Counted from the stretch's first letter, positions 8,312 through 18,104 are shown. The stretch: 64,000 bases of DNA from Bacillus infantis (GCF_020171945.1 NZ_JAIVAP010000005.1:124001-188000), one strand, 5' to 3'. A program made the numbers and translations. Notes: generated by a model from the letters alone, not told the origin.

Positions 8312-9217
8312 TTACCACTCATATGGTGTTTCCTGGTATACATAATAGTTCAGCCAGTTCGAAAAAAGCAGGTGCGCGTGGGATCTCCATCTGTTCTTTG
8401 GGGGCAGCATAGGGTTGTCTTCCGGAAAATAGTGCAGTGGAAGGTCTGGCAGCAGCCCCCTTGCTTTGTCCCTCTCATATTCATCAGCCAGTGTTCTTGA
8501 TTCATACTCCAGATGGCCGGTGACCATGATCCTTCTGCCGTCTTCTGAGCTGATGATGAATGCACCGGCTTCTTCTGAAACCGACAGAAGCTTCAGGGAC
8601 GGATGCTCGTTGATTTTTGCAACAGAGACGTCTGTATTCCTTGAATGGGGAGCAAGGAACTGATCATCAAATCCTCTCAAAAGCTTGACTGAAGGATCGT
8701 TTACTGTATGAGAGTATACGCCTGAGCATTTTTGGGGGAGAATCTCCTTGCCGATTCCGTAATAATGATAAAGCGCAGCCTGCGCACCCCAGCAGATATG
8801 CATGCTGGAGGTCACGTTCTCTTTCGCCCAATCCATGATCCCGGTCAGCTCTTCCCAATAGTTGACTTCCTCGAAATCCAGCAATTCAATCGGCGCCCCG
8901 GTTATGATCATTCCATCGAATTTTTGATGTCTGATTTCCGGGAACGTTGTATAAAACTGCTCAAGATGCAATTCGCTCGTATTTTTTGACTCATGGGTAG
9001 CAGTCTTGAGGAATGAAATATTCACCTGCAGCGGTGTGTTGCCGAGAAGCCTCAAAAGCTGTGCTTCTGTTTTTTCTTTTTCAGGCATGAGATTCAAGAT
9101 GATGATATTAAGCGGACGGATGTCCTGCTGCCTTGCCCGGCTGTCATCCATGATAAAGATGTTTTCTTTCTCCAGGATCTCACGGGCAGGCAGCAGAGGC
9201 GGGATACAAATGGGCAC
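8312..9217 (-). CDS. metAA: Homoserine O-acetyltransferase (MetA type)
   Basis: This 301-residue enzyme activates homoserine for methionine synthesis in the cytoplasm. The nucleophile is Cys142 in HICWGAQA, and the other catalytic residues are His235 and Glu237 in VTGHLEYE. Residue 111 is Glu (GAPIELL). In this family Glu at that position goes with acetyl-CoA use and Gly with succinyl-CoA use, so the acetyl form is predicted despite the common label homoserine O-succinyltransferase. The start is GTG at 9217, with AGGAGG seven bases upstream. The 163-base divergent spacer to fhs is too short for a SAM riboswitch plus promoter, and none is seen. Confidence 0.95.
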   Translation of the reverse strand: MPICIPPLLPAREILEKENIFIMDDSRARQQDIRPLNIIILNLMPEKEKTEAQLLRLLGNTPLQVNISFLKTATHESKNTSELHLEQFYTTFPEIRHQKFDGMIITGAPIELLDFEEVNYWEELTGIMDWAKENVTSSMHICWGAQAALYHYYGIGKEILPQKCSGVYSHTVNDPSVKLLRGFDDQFLAPHSRNTDVSVAKINEHPSLKLLSVSEEAGAFIISSEDGRRIMVTGHLEYESRTLADEYERDKARGLLPDLPLHYFPEDNPMLPPKNRWRSHAHLLFSNWLNYYVYQETPYEW

Positions 9218-9252
9218 GGGCCTTCCTCCTTTTTGAAATATTCAATTATCTA

Positions 9253-9282
9253 ATTATAAAAGCAAACGTCATGATCAGGCAA
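9253..9282 (-). promoter_or_regulatory. Candidate SigA promoter of metA
   Basis: On the minus strand TTGCCT is followed after 18 bases by a perfect TATAAT, about 35 bases before the metA GTG start. Confidence 0.45.
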
Positions 9283-9380
9283 TGCCGGGCAAAAGTTTCA
9301 TTATTTAAAATTCTATCACTTATTATTGGACGCGGTGGTACAATATAGAAGGAAACTTTGCATATTTCGGGGGGACAAGA

Positions 9381-11069
9381 ATGAACGTGAAACCAAAGGT
9401 AAAGTCAGATATCGAAATCGCTCAGGAATCAGAACTGAAACCGATCAAAGAAATTGCAGCCGGCATCGGACTGGAAGAAGATGATTTGGAGTTTTACGGG
9501 AAGAACAAGGCCAAGCTCTCATATGAGGCAATGAAAAGGCTGCAGACAAAAGAGTCTGGAAAAGTCATACTTGTTACAGCCATCAATCCAACTCCTGCAG
9601 GGGAAGGGAAGTCTACAGTGACTGTCGGCCTTGGTGATGCCCTGACAAGACTTGGGAAGAAAACAGTGATTGCGATGAGGGAACCTTCACTTGGCCCGAC
9701 GATGGGCATCAAAGGGGGCGCCACTGGCGGCGGATATGCACAGGTACTGCCTATGGAGGATATCAATCTTCATTTCACAGGCGACCTCCATGCCATTACT
9801 TCAGCAAATAATGCGCTCTCTGCCTTGATTGACAACCATCTCCAGCAGGGTAATGAACTGGGTATCGACCAGCGGAGGATTGTCTGGAAGCGGGCAGTCG
9901 ATTTGAATGACCGGGCCCTTAGAAAGGTGATCGTCGGCCTTGGCGGCCCAATGCAGGGAGTGCCAAGGGAAGACGGATTTGATATTACGGTGGCTTCGGA
10001 AATCATGGCCGTTTTATGCCTGGCATCCGATCTGGCAGATTTGAAGTTAAGGCTTTCCAGAATGGTCATCGCCTATAATGATCAAAAGGAACCTGTAACA
10101 GCTGGGGATTTAGGTGCAGAAGGCGCACTTGCCCTGCTTTTAAAGGATGCCATCAAGCCGAATCTGGTCCAGACGATCGAACATACACCAGCTTTGGTGC
10201 ATGGAGGGCCTTTCGCCAATATCGCCCACGGATGCAACAGCGCGGCCGCCACAACAGCTGCCTCAAAGCTGGCCGATTATGTGGTTACAGAGGCTGGGTT
10301 CGGTGCAGATCTTGGCGCGGAAAAATTCCTTCATATAAAAACAAGAAACGCGGACATTCAGCCTGAAGCTGTGGTGATTGTAGCCACAATCAGGGCGCTA
10401 AAGATGCATGGCGGAGTAAAAAAGACAGATCTTGCAGAGGAAAATGCCGCTGCATTGGAAGAAGGATTCGCCAACCTGAAGAAGCATGCTGAAACGATTA
10501 AGAGCTTTGGCCTTCCATTTACTGTGGCCATCAATAAATTCGTAACCGATACAGATCTGGAAGTGAACACACTGCTTGGACTCTGTGAGAAAGAAGGCTT
10601 CCCTGCTGCCCTTACAGAGGTATGGGAAAAAGGCGGAGAAGGCGGACTGGCATTGGCGGAAACTGTTTTAAAGCTTATTGACAAAAAAGAAAGCAGCTTT
10701 GCTCCGTTATACAGCCTGTCAGATCCGCTTGAAGAGAAAATCAGGACAATCGTCCAGAAAGTATACGGGGGAGCTGACGTAGAATTTGCAGGCAAAGCTA
10801 AAAAGCAGCTTGCTGATTTTGAGAGCTTTGGGTGGGGGCGTCTTCCGGTATGCATGGCGAAAACCCAGTATTCTCTGTCAGATGATCCGGCAAAGCTGGG
10901 AAGGCCTGAAGGATTCACAGTAACGGTCCGCGAGCTGAAGCCGTCCATCGGTGCAGGTTTCATCGTAGCCCTTACAGGAGATGTCATGACAATGCCGGGA
11001 CTTCCGAAAGCTCCAGCTGCTTTGAAAATGGATGTGGATGAGAACGGAAATGCCGTTGGCCTATTTTAA
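9381..11069 (+). CDS. fhs: Formate--tetrahydrofolate ligase
   Basis: This 562-residue cytoplasmic enzyme joins formate to tetrahydrofolate using ATP to give 10-formyl-THF for one-carbon metabolism. The ATP-binding P-loop is [18 protein letters not shown] near residues 71-88, and other family landmarks are [20 protein letters not shown] and [12 protein letters not shown]. Length is usual for the family (about 555-560). The ATG follows a run of six G. The next gene starts 14 bases after the stop and may be translated from the same message. B. subtilis 168 lacks fhs as far as I recall, but many other Bacillaceae have it. Confidence 0.96.
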   Translation: MNVKPKVKSDIEIAQESELKPIKEIAAGIGLEEDDLEFYGKNKAKLSYEAMKRLQTKESGKVILVTAINPTPAGEGKSTVTVGLGDALTRLGKKTVIAMREPSLGPTMGIKGGATGGGYAQVLPMEDINLHFTGDLHAITSANNALSALIDNHLQQGNELGIDQRRIVWKRAVDLNDRALRKVIVGLGGPMQGVPREDGFDITVASEIMAVLCLASDLADLKLRLSRMVIAYNDQKEPVTAGDLGAEGALALLLKDAIKPNLVQTIEHTPALVHGGPFANIAHGCNSAAATTAASKLADYVVTEAGFGADLGAEKFLHIKTRNADIQPEAVVIVATIRALKMHGGVKKTDLAEENAAALEEGFANLKKHAETIKSFGLPFTVAINKFVTDTDLEVNTLLGLCEKEGFPAALTEVWEKGGEGGLALAETVLKLIDKKESSFAPLYSLSDPLEEKIRTIVQKVYGGADVEFAGKAKKQLADFESFGWGRLPVCMAKTQYSLSDDPAKLGRPEGFTVTVRELKPSIGAGFIVALTGDVMTMPGLPKAPAALKMDVDENGNAVGLF

Positions 11070-11083
11070 AAGGGGTGTTCTGC

Positions 11084-11608
11084 TTGTTTGACCCTACTGC
11101 GTATGAAAATATGAAGATCGTCCTGGAAGGCCTTCTGTATGATAGGGACCTTGCCGGTGAAATCAGCATTATAGACCGCAACGAGCTGGTCAATATTGCC
11201 AAGCTTTCAAGAAAATTTGAAATCACTTTTCAGGACAGGGAGTCTGTCAAAGCTTCATGCACCTTTATCATGGAAGCGGCGCTCGAAAATCTTGCGGCAG
11301 AGCTGCATCCCGCCCTCCTTTCTGAAAAGCTCTCAGGCTGCAGGATCACTATCCGATTTTCCTTCAGCCAAAGAAATGAGCCGGAACAGACAGCCGGGAT
11401 CGGCAAGCTGATGAAGGCCATTTGGGGAGAAAATAGAACAATCACCCAAACGGTTTCCTATGATCCCTTAAGCAAGCCGGACATTGTGCAGAATATAACG
11501 GAAATCACTTTTGGCAGACTCATTTATGAAGATCAGATTGATGATCTTGCGCTTCTGTCCAATCATATGGCCGAATGCCTGAGGAAGCTTGAGGATGTGC
11601 TCTCTTAA
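11084..11608 (+). CDS. Conserved hypothetical protein, no family recognised
   Basis: This 174-residue protein begins MFDPTAYENMKIVLEGLLYD. It looks soluble, with mixed alpha/beta content and no signal peptide, membrane span or catalytic motif I can name. The TTG at 11084 was chosen because AAGGGG lies eight bases upstream; the in-frame GTG at 11075 overlaps that site. The short gap after fhs suggests co-transcription. The mid part contains ITIRFSFSQRN followed by a variable linker. Function cannot be inferred from the sequence. Confidence 0.75.
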   Translation: MFDPTAYENMKIVLEGLLYDRDLAGEISIIDRNELVNIAKLSRKFEITFQDRESVKASCTFIMEAALENLAAELHPALLSEKLSGCRITIRFSFSQRNEPEQTAGIGKLMKAIWGENRTITQTVSYDPLSKPDIVQNITEITFGRLIYEDQIDDLALLSNHMAECLRKLEDVLS

Positions 11609-11670
11609 ACAAGTGTTTAAACTGGCATTATAGGCAGATCGTGATTACGATAAGAGCAGGAGGTGCGATG

Positions 11671-12153
11671 ATGTCTATATATCAATTTAATGCGATGAAA
11701 GCAGATGGCTCGAATGTTCCGCTGAGGGAGTATGAGGGAGACGTGCTCCTCATAGTCAATACAGCCAGCAAATGCGGCTTTACACCACAGTTCAAGGAAC
11801 TTCAGGAAATCTATGAAAATCTGCATAGGGAAGGCCTTGAAATCCTCGGTTTTCCCTGCAATCAATTCATGAATCAGGATCCTGGCAGCAACGAGGAAAT
11901 CCAGCAGTTTTGCCAGCTGAACTATGGGGTGTCATTCCCGATGTTCGCGAAGGTGGATGTGAACGGGAAAAATGCCGACCCCATTTTTCAATATTTAACA
12001 GAAGAAGCGCCTGGCATGCTTGGCATGAAGGCTGTAAAATGGAATTTCACCAAATTCCTTGTGAGTAAAAAAGGAGAAGTAGTCAAGCGGTATTCTCCCA
12101 ATACAAATCCAAAAGAAATCCTCGGCGATATTGAGGAAGAATTGGCAAGATAA
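11671..12153 (+). CDS. bsaA: Glutathione peroxidase family thiol peroxidase
   Basis: This 160-residue thioredoxin-fold peroxidase reduces hydroperoxides, probably using thioredoxin or bacillithiol-linked reductants rather than glutathione in Bacillaceae. The peroxidatic residue is Cys35 in NTASKCGFTPQ (no selenocysteine). The other active-site residues lie in LGFPCNQF and the Trp in KWNFTKFL. The ATG at 11671 has AGGAGG seven bases upstream; an adjacent ATG at 11668 is too close. B. subtilis BsaA has the same length and lies in the same neighbourhood as metA. A terminator follows. Confidence 0.92.
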   Translation: MSIYQFNAMKADGSNVPLREYEGDVLLIVNTASKCGFTPQFKELQEIYENLHREGLEILGFPCNQFMNQDPGSNEEIQQFCQLNYGVSFPMFAKVDVNGKNADPIFQYLTEEAPGMLGMKAVKWNFTKFLVSKKGEVVKRYSPNTNPKEILGDIEEELAR

Positions 12154-12183
12154 ATGCTTCCAGTCTGAAACTGGACGTGCGGA

Positions 12184-12211
12184 AGGCTCTGCTGAGGCAG
12201 GGCCTTTTTGT
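12184..12211 (+). terminator. Terminator of bsaA
   Basis: AGGCTCTGC and GCAGGGCCT pair (one T-G pair) around TGAG and are followed by five T. Confidence 0.8.
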
Positions 12212-12352
12212 CTTGTGTTTTTCTGTTTTAAAAATTTAGAATTATCTTTACTTTGGTTCTTTTACCTAATACGATAAGAATGGGCGTGCCAAAATGTTCC
12301 ACCTATGGAGAACAAGGCAAATAACTGCCCCGATTGAAGGAGGAAAAAGAAG

Positions 12353-12409
12353 ATGGACAAAGCAGGAAAAATACAAATTCAATTGAGCGATAAGATGGAA
12401 GGCACGTAG
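12353..12409 (+). CDS. Candidate 18-residue leader peptide
   Basis: A short frame reads MDKAGKIQIQLSDKMEGT and stops 23 bases before the large acetyltransferase gene. It has a near-ideal GAAGGAGG site eight to ten bases upstream, which is hard to explain otherwise. It may be a leader peptide, an upstream ORF coupling translation, or a remnant of a lost gene. No codon run typical of amino-acid attenuation is present. Confidence 0.35.
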   Translation: MDKAGKIQIQLSDKMEGT

Positions 12410-12432
12410 TTAAGAATCGGGGAGGAAGAGAC

Positions 12433-15400
12433 ATGGAAAAGGTGATCAATAAGATACAGGTGGTCCGCTACCAGCCGGGATTGGCGGATGCTATTGCGAA
12501 GATGTGGAATATGAGCCGGGAAAGCTGGGGCGGCGACAACCGGGTGATGACAGGGGAGCAAGTGAAGACGAAAGAGGAAAACTCGGATAATATCGAGCTG
12601 TATATCGCCCTGGATGGGGAAGAGGTCGTGGGCTATTGCGGCCTTTCTGAATATAAGGAAGATGAAGGTGCGCTTTATATTCCTCTCCTGAATGTACGGC
12701 CGGATTATCATGGCAGAAAAATCGGCAAGCTCCTTGTTCTTGAGGCACTTGAAAAGACAGTGGAGCTCGGATGGCCGCGTCTGGACCTGTATACCTGGCC
12801 TGGCAACACAAAAGCCGTTCCATTGTATAAAAAATGCGGCTTCTTTTGGGAAGACAGGGACGACTCCACTCACTTGATGAACTTCATTCCCGCTGTCCTG
12901 AATACACCGCTTTTGAAGCCGGTTTTTGAAAAGCTGGACTGGTACAGCTCAAGCACCAGGAAAATTGAAGTGAAACCTGATGGTAAAAACGAATTTGGCT
13001 TCACTTATTATGATTATGAGTGGGAACATGAGGGAACTCATGCAAGAGTTCAATTTGAACGTTCAGGCAGGGGTATGCGCCTGATTGAAACAGATGAGTT
13101 CCTGGCTGAGCTGGTATTGAACGAGCACCAGCTGATTGAGGGGCGGAAGGAATCAATTTCCTTAAAGATAGTCAATAAATCCGGAAATCCGCTTGCGGTT
13201 GAAGCAGCCGGGAAGGACAGCGGGCGGGTGAAATGCAGCTTAACAGCATCTGCTATGGTCTCTGGTGAAGAGGTCATCACAGGAGTAGTGGACATCAGCG
13301 AAGGGGAAGCGCCTGACTCCTGGAAGACACACCCATCTGCAGTTGTGGATTTGTCTATAAATGGCCTGAACTGTTCACTAAGGCTGGGAATCCTTCCTAA
13401 AAAGCCGGCTGATGTCACTGCCTCGCTTCTTGGACATCTAAGCTACCAGGGCAAACAGGCAGAAGTTGCTGTCGAGGTTAAAAATAACCTTGCGGAAGAG
13501 GCAAAAGTGGAAATCCAGTTTCCGGAAACAGAGAAGCTCATTCCTGAACAGAAAGAAATTGTGCTGAATTTAAAACCGAAAGAACGGAAAAGCTTCTTCC
13601 TTCCCGGTGCGGTAAAGAAGCATGGTTTTTCCGAACACCTCCTGCAGGTAGCTCTAACTGGCTCAAGAGGAGGCCGATTCCAATTCGAAAAGAAAGCCGG
13701 CCTGGCACTGAAGGGTTTTGGCAGCCAATTTGGCGGCGAGACAGAGGAATACTGGCATATCTTTAATGGCAACAGCCAGGTGAATATCAGAAAGCGGGAC
13801 TATACTGTGAAAGGTGGCCGAAGCGAGAAAATGGATCAGCCATTTGCATTCTTCCAGCCGAAACTTGGAAAACCCTACACCGCGGAATTCACCAAAAAGA
13901 AGCCTGTTTCTGCAGAGTGGTATAAAGATGGGGCAGCAGTAACCCATAAGCTGGAATTTCTTTCGGAAAATATGCCCGGTATCAAGCTTGCTATCTTTAC
14001 ATCCCTTTATGCCGAAGGACTTGTAAAGAGGTGGATGGAATGTGAGAATGGCAGGGAAGAGCCGGTTGAACAGCTGTATATCTCTCAGTCTATGTACCAT
14101 GAAGGCAGGGAGATGGTGTTTCCGCTCGATGGAGAAGCAGTTGCGTTTTCAGATATGAAGGAGCTTCTGTATGGAGATGTCAACTTTAGCTCCCTGTCAG
14201 GAAACTGGTATTTCGCAGGACAAGGAGGAGAACCAATCGGGCTTGCATGGCCGGAAAGCGCCAGGGCGGTTCCGGATAATTGGCAGCTTTCGGTCGAATT
14301 CCAAACAGGTGAGATTCAGGCGAAAGAAAAGGCGGTCCTCGATCCTCTTTATCTATCAATTGGGGCCTTCCAGTCCTGGGAGGAATTCGCAGCATTTGCG
14401 TCACACTCCCCTTCAGCTGATAAAAAAAGCACAGCTCCTGAGAAGGAGATGAATATCACGTCTGTATTCTGCGATGATGAAAAATATGCGGCAGACCTGA
14501 CTTTAACCAATCGCAGGCTCCAGCCATTCGAAGGGAAGCTCTCCATTTCAGTTGATGGCAGTGTCAAGGCATCTGAAGAGATTATGCTTGAAGGCGGAAA
14601 AGATTATAAAACCAGTGTTACACTGGGCGAAAAGGCAGGAATTTCTATAGTATCTGCAGTTCTTGAGGAAGCCAGCAGCTGCGAAAAAATCGATGAAATC
14701 GTCCTGCTGCCTGGTGGAGAGGTGCAAATTTCATGGGAAGAGGAAGCTGGATTAAAAGTGGCAAAAGCAGTGAACGGTCCAGTGGAAATCAAATCGGCTC
14801 CAGGGTTCTACCCTGGTCTGTTCTCCATCTCTGTGAACGGGAGAAAATGGCTGGACCACTCCTTCCCTTCACTGCAGGCAAAAGGCTGGTGGAATCCCTG
14901 GGGCGGAGGAATGAAAACAATTCCTTCAAAGCTGAACGTTTTCTCTATCCTGAAGGGGCAGACAGAGGCGGAGGCAGCCGCTGTTATGGATAGTTCAGGA
15001 AATTCGTGGCAGGGGCTCAAAATCACAACCAGGCTTGGGGAGCATCCTGTATGGCAGGGGCTCGTATTTTCACAATATTATCTCATGCTCCCAGGTGTAC
15101 CCTTGATCGCATCTTTTCTCCGGATAAAGGATGCGGGCGGCAAGCTCCTTGCTGGTGAGTATGCTGTCACAGATGCATTCCTGAACGGCGGAAAACTTCA
15201 AGATCTTTCTATCAGGCCGGACGGAATTGAGGAGAATGGCATTTATACAGCAGGAAAGGACGAGAATGTTCTCTTTTTGGGGAATGGCTCATCCATCTGC
15301 AGCACACATGCCGAAGAAAAGCTGTATATGGTGACAAACAGCATGGCTGACCATAATGAGGCATATATGAATAAAGAGGCATGCCAGCTTATATCAAGGC

Positions 15401-15531
15401 AGCCATTCAGCGCCAGAGTGCGGGATAGCCGGACGAAACCGGTATTCATGCTGTTTGACAGCAGGGAGTTATCCGGGAAGCTGCTTGACAGGCTGCAGAA
15501 AATCAGTTTCAGCAATGAGGAGACAGAATGA
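12433..15531 (+). CDS. GNAT N-acetyltransferase fused to a very large uncharacterised C-terminal region
   Basis: This 1032-residue protein has a GNAT domain at residues 1 to about 150. The acetyl-CoA loop is RPDYHGRKIGKLLVLEAL, and the GNAT C-terminal signature is KAVPLYKKCGFF. The remaining roughly 880 residues are not a recognised enzyme domain. They are rich in short beta-strand patterns and Gly/Ser/Lys, like stacked beta-sandwich modules, with Trp-rich stretches near the end (GWWNPWGGG). No signal peptide is present, so it should be cytoplasmic. GGGAGG precedes the ATG. The stop overlaps the next gene (amidohydrolase) by four bases, so the two are translationally coupled and likely act on the same small molecule or glycan; that is inference. 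Confidence 0.85.
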   Translation: MEKVINKIQVVRYQPGLADAIAKMWNMSRESWGGDNRVMTGEQVKTKEENSDNIELYIALDGEEVVGYCGLSEYKEDEGALYIPLLNVRPDYHGRKIGKLLVLEALEKTVELGWPRLDLYTWPGNTKAVPLYKKCGFFWEDRDDSTHLMNFIPAVLNTPLLKPVFEKLDWYSSSTRKIEVKPDGKNEFGFTYYDYEWEHEGTHARVQFERSGRGMRLIETDEFLAELVLNEHQLIEGRKESISLKIVNKSGNPLAVEAAGKDSGRVKCSLTASAMVSGEEVITGVVDISEGEAPDSWKTHPSAVVDLSINGLNCSLRLGILPKKPADVTASLLGHLSYQGKQAEVAVEVKNNLAEEAKVEIQFPETEKLIPEQKEIVLNLKPKERKSFFLPGAVKKHGFSEHLLQVALTGSRGGRFQFEKKAGLALKGFGSQFGGETEEYWHIFNGNSQVNIRKRDYTVKGGRSEKMDQPFAFFQPKLGKPYTAEFTKKKPVSAEWYKDGAAVTHKLEFLSENMPGIKLAIFTSLYAEGLVKRWMECENGREEPVEQLYISQSMYHEGREMVFPLDGEAVAFSDMKELLYGDVNFSSLSGNWYFAGQGGEPIGLAWPESARAVPDNWQLSVEFQTGEIQAKEKAVLDPLYLSIGAFQSWEEFAAFASHSPSADKKSTAPEKEMNITSVFCDDEKYAADLTLTNRRLQPFEGKLSISVDGSVKASEEIMLEGGKDYKTSVTLGEKAGISIVSAVLEEASSCEKIDEIVLLPGGEVQISWEEEAGLKVAKAVNGPVEIKSAPGFYPGLFSISVNGRKWLDHSFPSLQAKGWWNPWGGGMKTIPSKLNVFSILKGQTEAEAAAVMDSSGNSWQGLKITTRLGEHPVWQGLVFSQYYLMLPGVPLIASFLRIKDAGGKLLAGEYAVTDAFLNGGKLQDLSIRPDGIEENGIYTAGKDENVLFLGNGSSICSTHAEEKLYMVTNSMADHNEAYMNKEACQLISRQPFSARVRDSRTKPVFMLFDSRELSGKLLDRLQKISFSNEETE

Positions 15532-16388
15532 AAATAATAGACGCACATATGCATTTTTCACAAATTAAATCTTTTCACGAAACAGCAAGGGACCTTTCGT
15601 TTGTTGATTATTCCTATAAAGGGATTGAGGCGGAGTACCGGGATGCCGGTGTCGTGCTCGGGATCGGCATGGGCCTTGCGGAAACAGCCGGGATGGGTTT
15701 CCCGGATCATGATGCAAAAACGCCGATGATGCTGGATTTGGCTGCATCCCAGCCTGATACAATAGTGGCCTGCGCCGGCATAAATCCATTCAATATGGAT
15801 TCTGAGGCGCTTGAAAGGCTGGAAGAGGTGATTCAGCGCCCCGGGACTGTCGGATTTAAAATCTACCTTGGCTATTATCCTTTTTACGCTTACGACGAAG
15901 TGTATGAACCAGTCTATAAGCTTGCTGAAAAATACAGTGTGCCGGTTGTCTTCCATACTGGCGACACTTATTCAGAAAGAGGGCTGCTGAAGTACTCACA
16001 CCCTCTTGCCATCGATGAAGTGGCTGTCAGTCACCGGAACGTCAATTTCATGATGGCACACTTCGGTGATCCCTGGACCCTGACGGGAGCTGAAATCATC
16101 TATAAAAACCCGAATGTTTTTGCAGACCTTTCGGGGCTCATAGTCGGGACAGAAGAAGACCTGAAGAAAAGGAGCGGAGGGCGTTTCCTTGACCACCTTC
16201 GCCACGCGATAGAGTTCGCAGATTCATATGATAAATTGATCTTTGGGACCGACTGGCCCTTGATCCCTATAGCTCCATATATTGAGTTTATCAAGGACCT
16301 GATCCCTGAAGAGCATCATGAAAAGGTATTTTACCAAAATGCTTTGAGACTGTTTCCAAAAATCGCGGCTTTTCTGCCGGAGGAATAA
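15528..16388 (+). CDS. Amidohydrolase family metal-dependent hydrolase
   Basis: This 286-residue TIM-barrel hydrolase is of the amidohydrolase-2 (ACMSD-like) type. Metal ligand motifs visible are DAHMH at residues 5-9, the His in VVFHTGD, the His in MMAHFG and the Asp in IFGTDWP. Members hydrolyse or decarboxylate small carboxylated substrates; the substrate here cannot be told. The ATG overlaps the stop of the acetyltransferase fusion gene (ATGA). A GAGGAG lies upstream. A terminator closes this two-gene unit. Confidence 0.88.
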   Translation: MKIIDAHMHFSQIKSFHETARDLSFVDYSYKGIEAEYRDAGVVLGIGMGLAETAGMGFPDHDAKTPMMLDLAASQPDTIVACAGINPFNMDSEALERLEEVIQRPGTVGFKIYLGYYPFYAYDEVYEPVYKLAEKYSVPVVFHTGDTYSERGLLKYSHPLAIDEVAVSHRNVNFMMAHFGDPWTLTGAEIIYKNPNVFADLSGLIVGTEEDLKKRSGGRFLDHLRHAIEFADSYDKLIFGTDWPLIPIAPYIEFIKDLIPEEHHEKVFYQNALRLFPKIAAFLPEE

Positions 16389-16395
16389 CAGCGTG

Positions 16396-16426
16396 CGGCT
16401 ATCCTTTTTCCTTGGATAGCCGTTTA
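16396..16426 (+). terminator. Terminator of GNAT-amidohydrolase unit
   Basis: CGGCTATCC and GGATAGCCG form a nine-base-pair stem followed by TTTATT. Confidence 0.75.
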
Positions 16427-16469
16427 TTAAAAAAATAGAGATACATAATCACCGTAAGGAGGAAACCTA

Positions 16470-17318
16470 ATGGGAAAAGTGGCATGGGTTACCGACAGCA
16501 CAGCATGCCTGGATGAAGAATTAGCGGCGCACCCTGATGTCTATGTTGTACCGATGACAATCATCCTGGATGGGCAGGAATATATAGAGGGGAGGACCAT
16601 AAGCGCTGAAGACCTGTTCAGGCGGCTGAAGACACTTTCTTCTCCTCCAAAGACCTCACAGCCTTCTGTTGGCTCCTTTCAGGCTCTTTTTGAAAAGCTG
16701 GAAGGAAGCTATGATTCTATCGTGGCTGTCCTTGTATCGGCGAAGCTCAGCGGGACTGTTTCATCCAGCCAGCAGGCAGCGCAGCTTGTGAATATACCTG
16801 TCTATACAGTCGATTCGGGTATCCTGTCCTATCCTTTGACGAGGCTGATAAAGGAAGGGATGCTTTTGATAGAATCAGGGACCGGAAGCAGCGAAGCAGC
16901 CCGCAGGATCGAGGAAATCGGATCCACATCGGAGACATTAGTCCTTGTCGGGAGCCTCGAACAGCTTCACCGCAGCGGCAGAATGTCAGGGCTTCAATTC
17001 TATTTTGGCAGCCTATTGAGCATTAAGCCGATCATAGCCATAAGCGGCGGGGCACTCAGCATAAAAGAAAAGGCAAGGAGCATCAGGAAGGCCAAAGAAC
17101 GGATGAAGGCCATGCTGAAGGAAGCCTATGAACAGCATGGCTTCAAGGAGGTTTTCATTCTGTATGGACTATATGACGCAGAGGCAAAGGAGTGGATGGC
17201 TGATCTAAAGGCCAGCTTTCAGGAAATCGAATTCAGCGCTTTCCCTCTCGGGGCCACCATCGGGGTTCATGCCGGCGAAAATACCATTGGATTCAGCTGG
17301 TTTAATGGGCTGAAATAA
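16470..17318 (+). CDS. DegV family fatty-acid-binding protein
   Basis: This 282-residue protein is of the DegV type, in which an N-terminal alpha/beta domain and a C-terminal domain sandwich a fatty acid; some members present fatty acids to the FakA kinase (FakB role). Typical motifs are VTDSTACL near the N terminus, KTSQPSVGSF near residue 70, LVSAKLSGTVSSSQQAA and the LHRSGRMSG segment. An AAGGAGG site precedes the ATG. It appears monocistronic with its own terminator. A second DegV protein is encoded at 44796-45638 with clearly different sequence. Confidence 0.92.
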   Translation: MGKVAWVTDSTACLDEELAAHPDVYVVPMTIILDGQEYIEGRTISAEDLFRRLKTLSSPPKTSQPSVGSFQALFEKLEGSYDSIVAVLVSAKLSGTVSSSQQAAQLVNIPVYTVDSGILSYPLTRLIKEGMLLIESGTGSSEAARRIEEIGSTSETLVLVGSLEQLHRSGRMSGLQFYFGSLLSIKPIIAISGGALSIKEKARSIRKAKERMKAMLKEAYEQHGFKEVFILYGLYDAEAKEWMADLKASFQEIEFSAFPLGATIGVHAGENTIGFSWFNGLK

Positions 17319-17332
17319 TTCAGTATTTGGAA

Positions 17333-17359
17333 AGCCTTGCATAGCAGCAAGGTTTTTTC
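17333..17359 (+). terminator. Terminator of first degV gene
   Basis: CCTTGC and GCAAGG pair around ATAGCA and are followed by six T. Confidence 0.85.
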
Positions 17360-17459
17360 TTTTGTTGTTTTGCTCAGAAAAAGACAGATATAGCTGAGAA
17401 GAAACATCCTCCTCCTTTTCATGATAAAATAAGCATCAGCAGGAAAGAGGTGCGTTTTA

Positions 17460-18104
17460 ATGGAAAAAATAATATCGCAGGCAGAGCGGTATGTCCGTGC
17501 TGAGCTTGGCCGGGATGCTTCAGGGCATGACTGGCATCATATAGATAGAGTCAGGAAAAATGCGTTATATATACAGCGGCAGGAGAAACGGGGAGATGCT
17601 TTCATCATTGAAATGGCAGCCCTTTTGCATGATATACCCGATGCTAAGCTGAATGCCGATGAGGAAAAAGGATGGGACAGGCTCCACAGCTTTTTTGAAG
17701 AGGCAGGGATTGCAACTGGGCTGAAAAAGCAGCTGGAAGAGGTCATCGCCTCTGTTTCCTTCAAAGGAGGCTCCGGCAAAAAGGCAGAATCTCCTGAGGC
17801 AATGATTGTCCAGGATGCTGACAGGCTTGATGCCATTGGCGCAATCGGGATTGCCCGGTCATTTGCCTATGGAGGGATGAAAGGCCATCCCCTTTATGAC
17901 CCTGCGCTTTCAGCCAGGGAAGAAATGACACAGGAGGAATATAGGAATGGAAAATCCTCCACAATCCATCATTTTTATGAAAAACTGCTGAAGCTCAGCG
18001 ATCTGCTGAATACAGATACAGCTAAAGAGATGGCAAAAAAGCGCCATGAATTTATGCTATTATACTTAAATGAATTTTACAGGGAATGGAATGGTCAGGC
18101 ATGA
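17460..18104 (+). CDS. ypgQ: HD-domain phosphohydrolase (YpgQ-like)
   Basis: This 214-residue HD superfamily metal-dependent phosphohydrolase shows the ligand pattern H...HD...D: HDWHHIDRV near residue 24, the HD pair in LLHDIPDA and the third-ligand region QDADRLDAIGAIGIAR. B. subtilis YpgQ is a closely similar protein of about 205 residues reported to act on (deoxy)nucleoside triphosphates; the substrate here is assumed by homology. AAGAGGTG precedes the ATG. The stop overlaps the ABC-F gene start by four bases. Confidence 0.88.
   Translation: MEKIISQAERYVRAELGRDASGHDWHHIDRVRKNALYIQRQEKRGDAFIIEMAALLHDIPDAKLNADEEKGWDRLHSFFEEAGIATGLKKQLEEVIASVSFKGGSGKKAESPEAMIVQDADRLDAIGAIGIARSFAYGGMKGHPLYDPALSAREEMTQEEYRNGKSSTIHHFYEKLLKLSDLLNTDTAKEMAKKRHEFMLLYLNEFYREWNGQA

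Noticed and set aside
9218-9380. SAM (S-box) riboswitch for metA
   Set aside because: The divergent spacer is only 163 bases, must hold two promoters, and lacks the S-box core and terminator stem.
10358-10987. Long minus-strand frames inside fhs (and similar in topB, TelA and the fusion gene)
   Set aside because: They are antisense shadows of strongly supported genes, with no ribosome sites or domain content.
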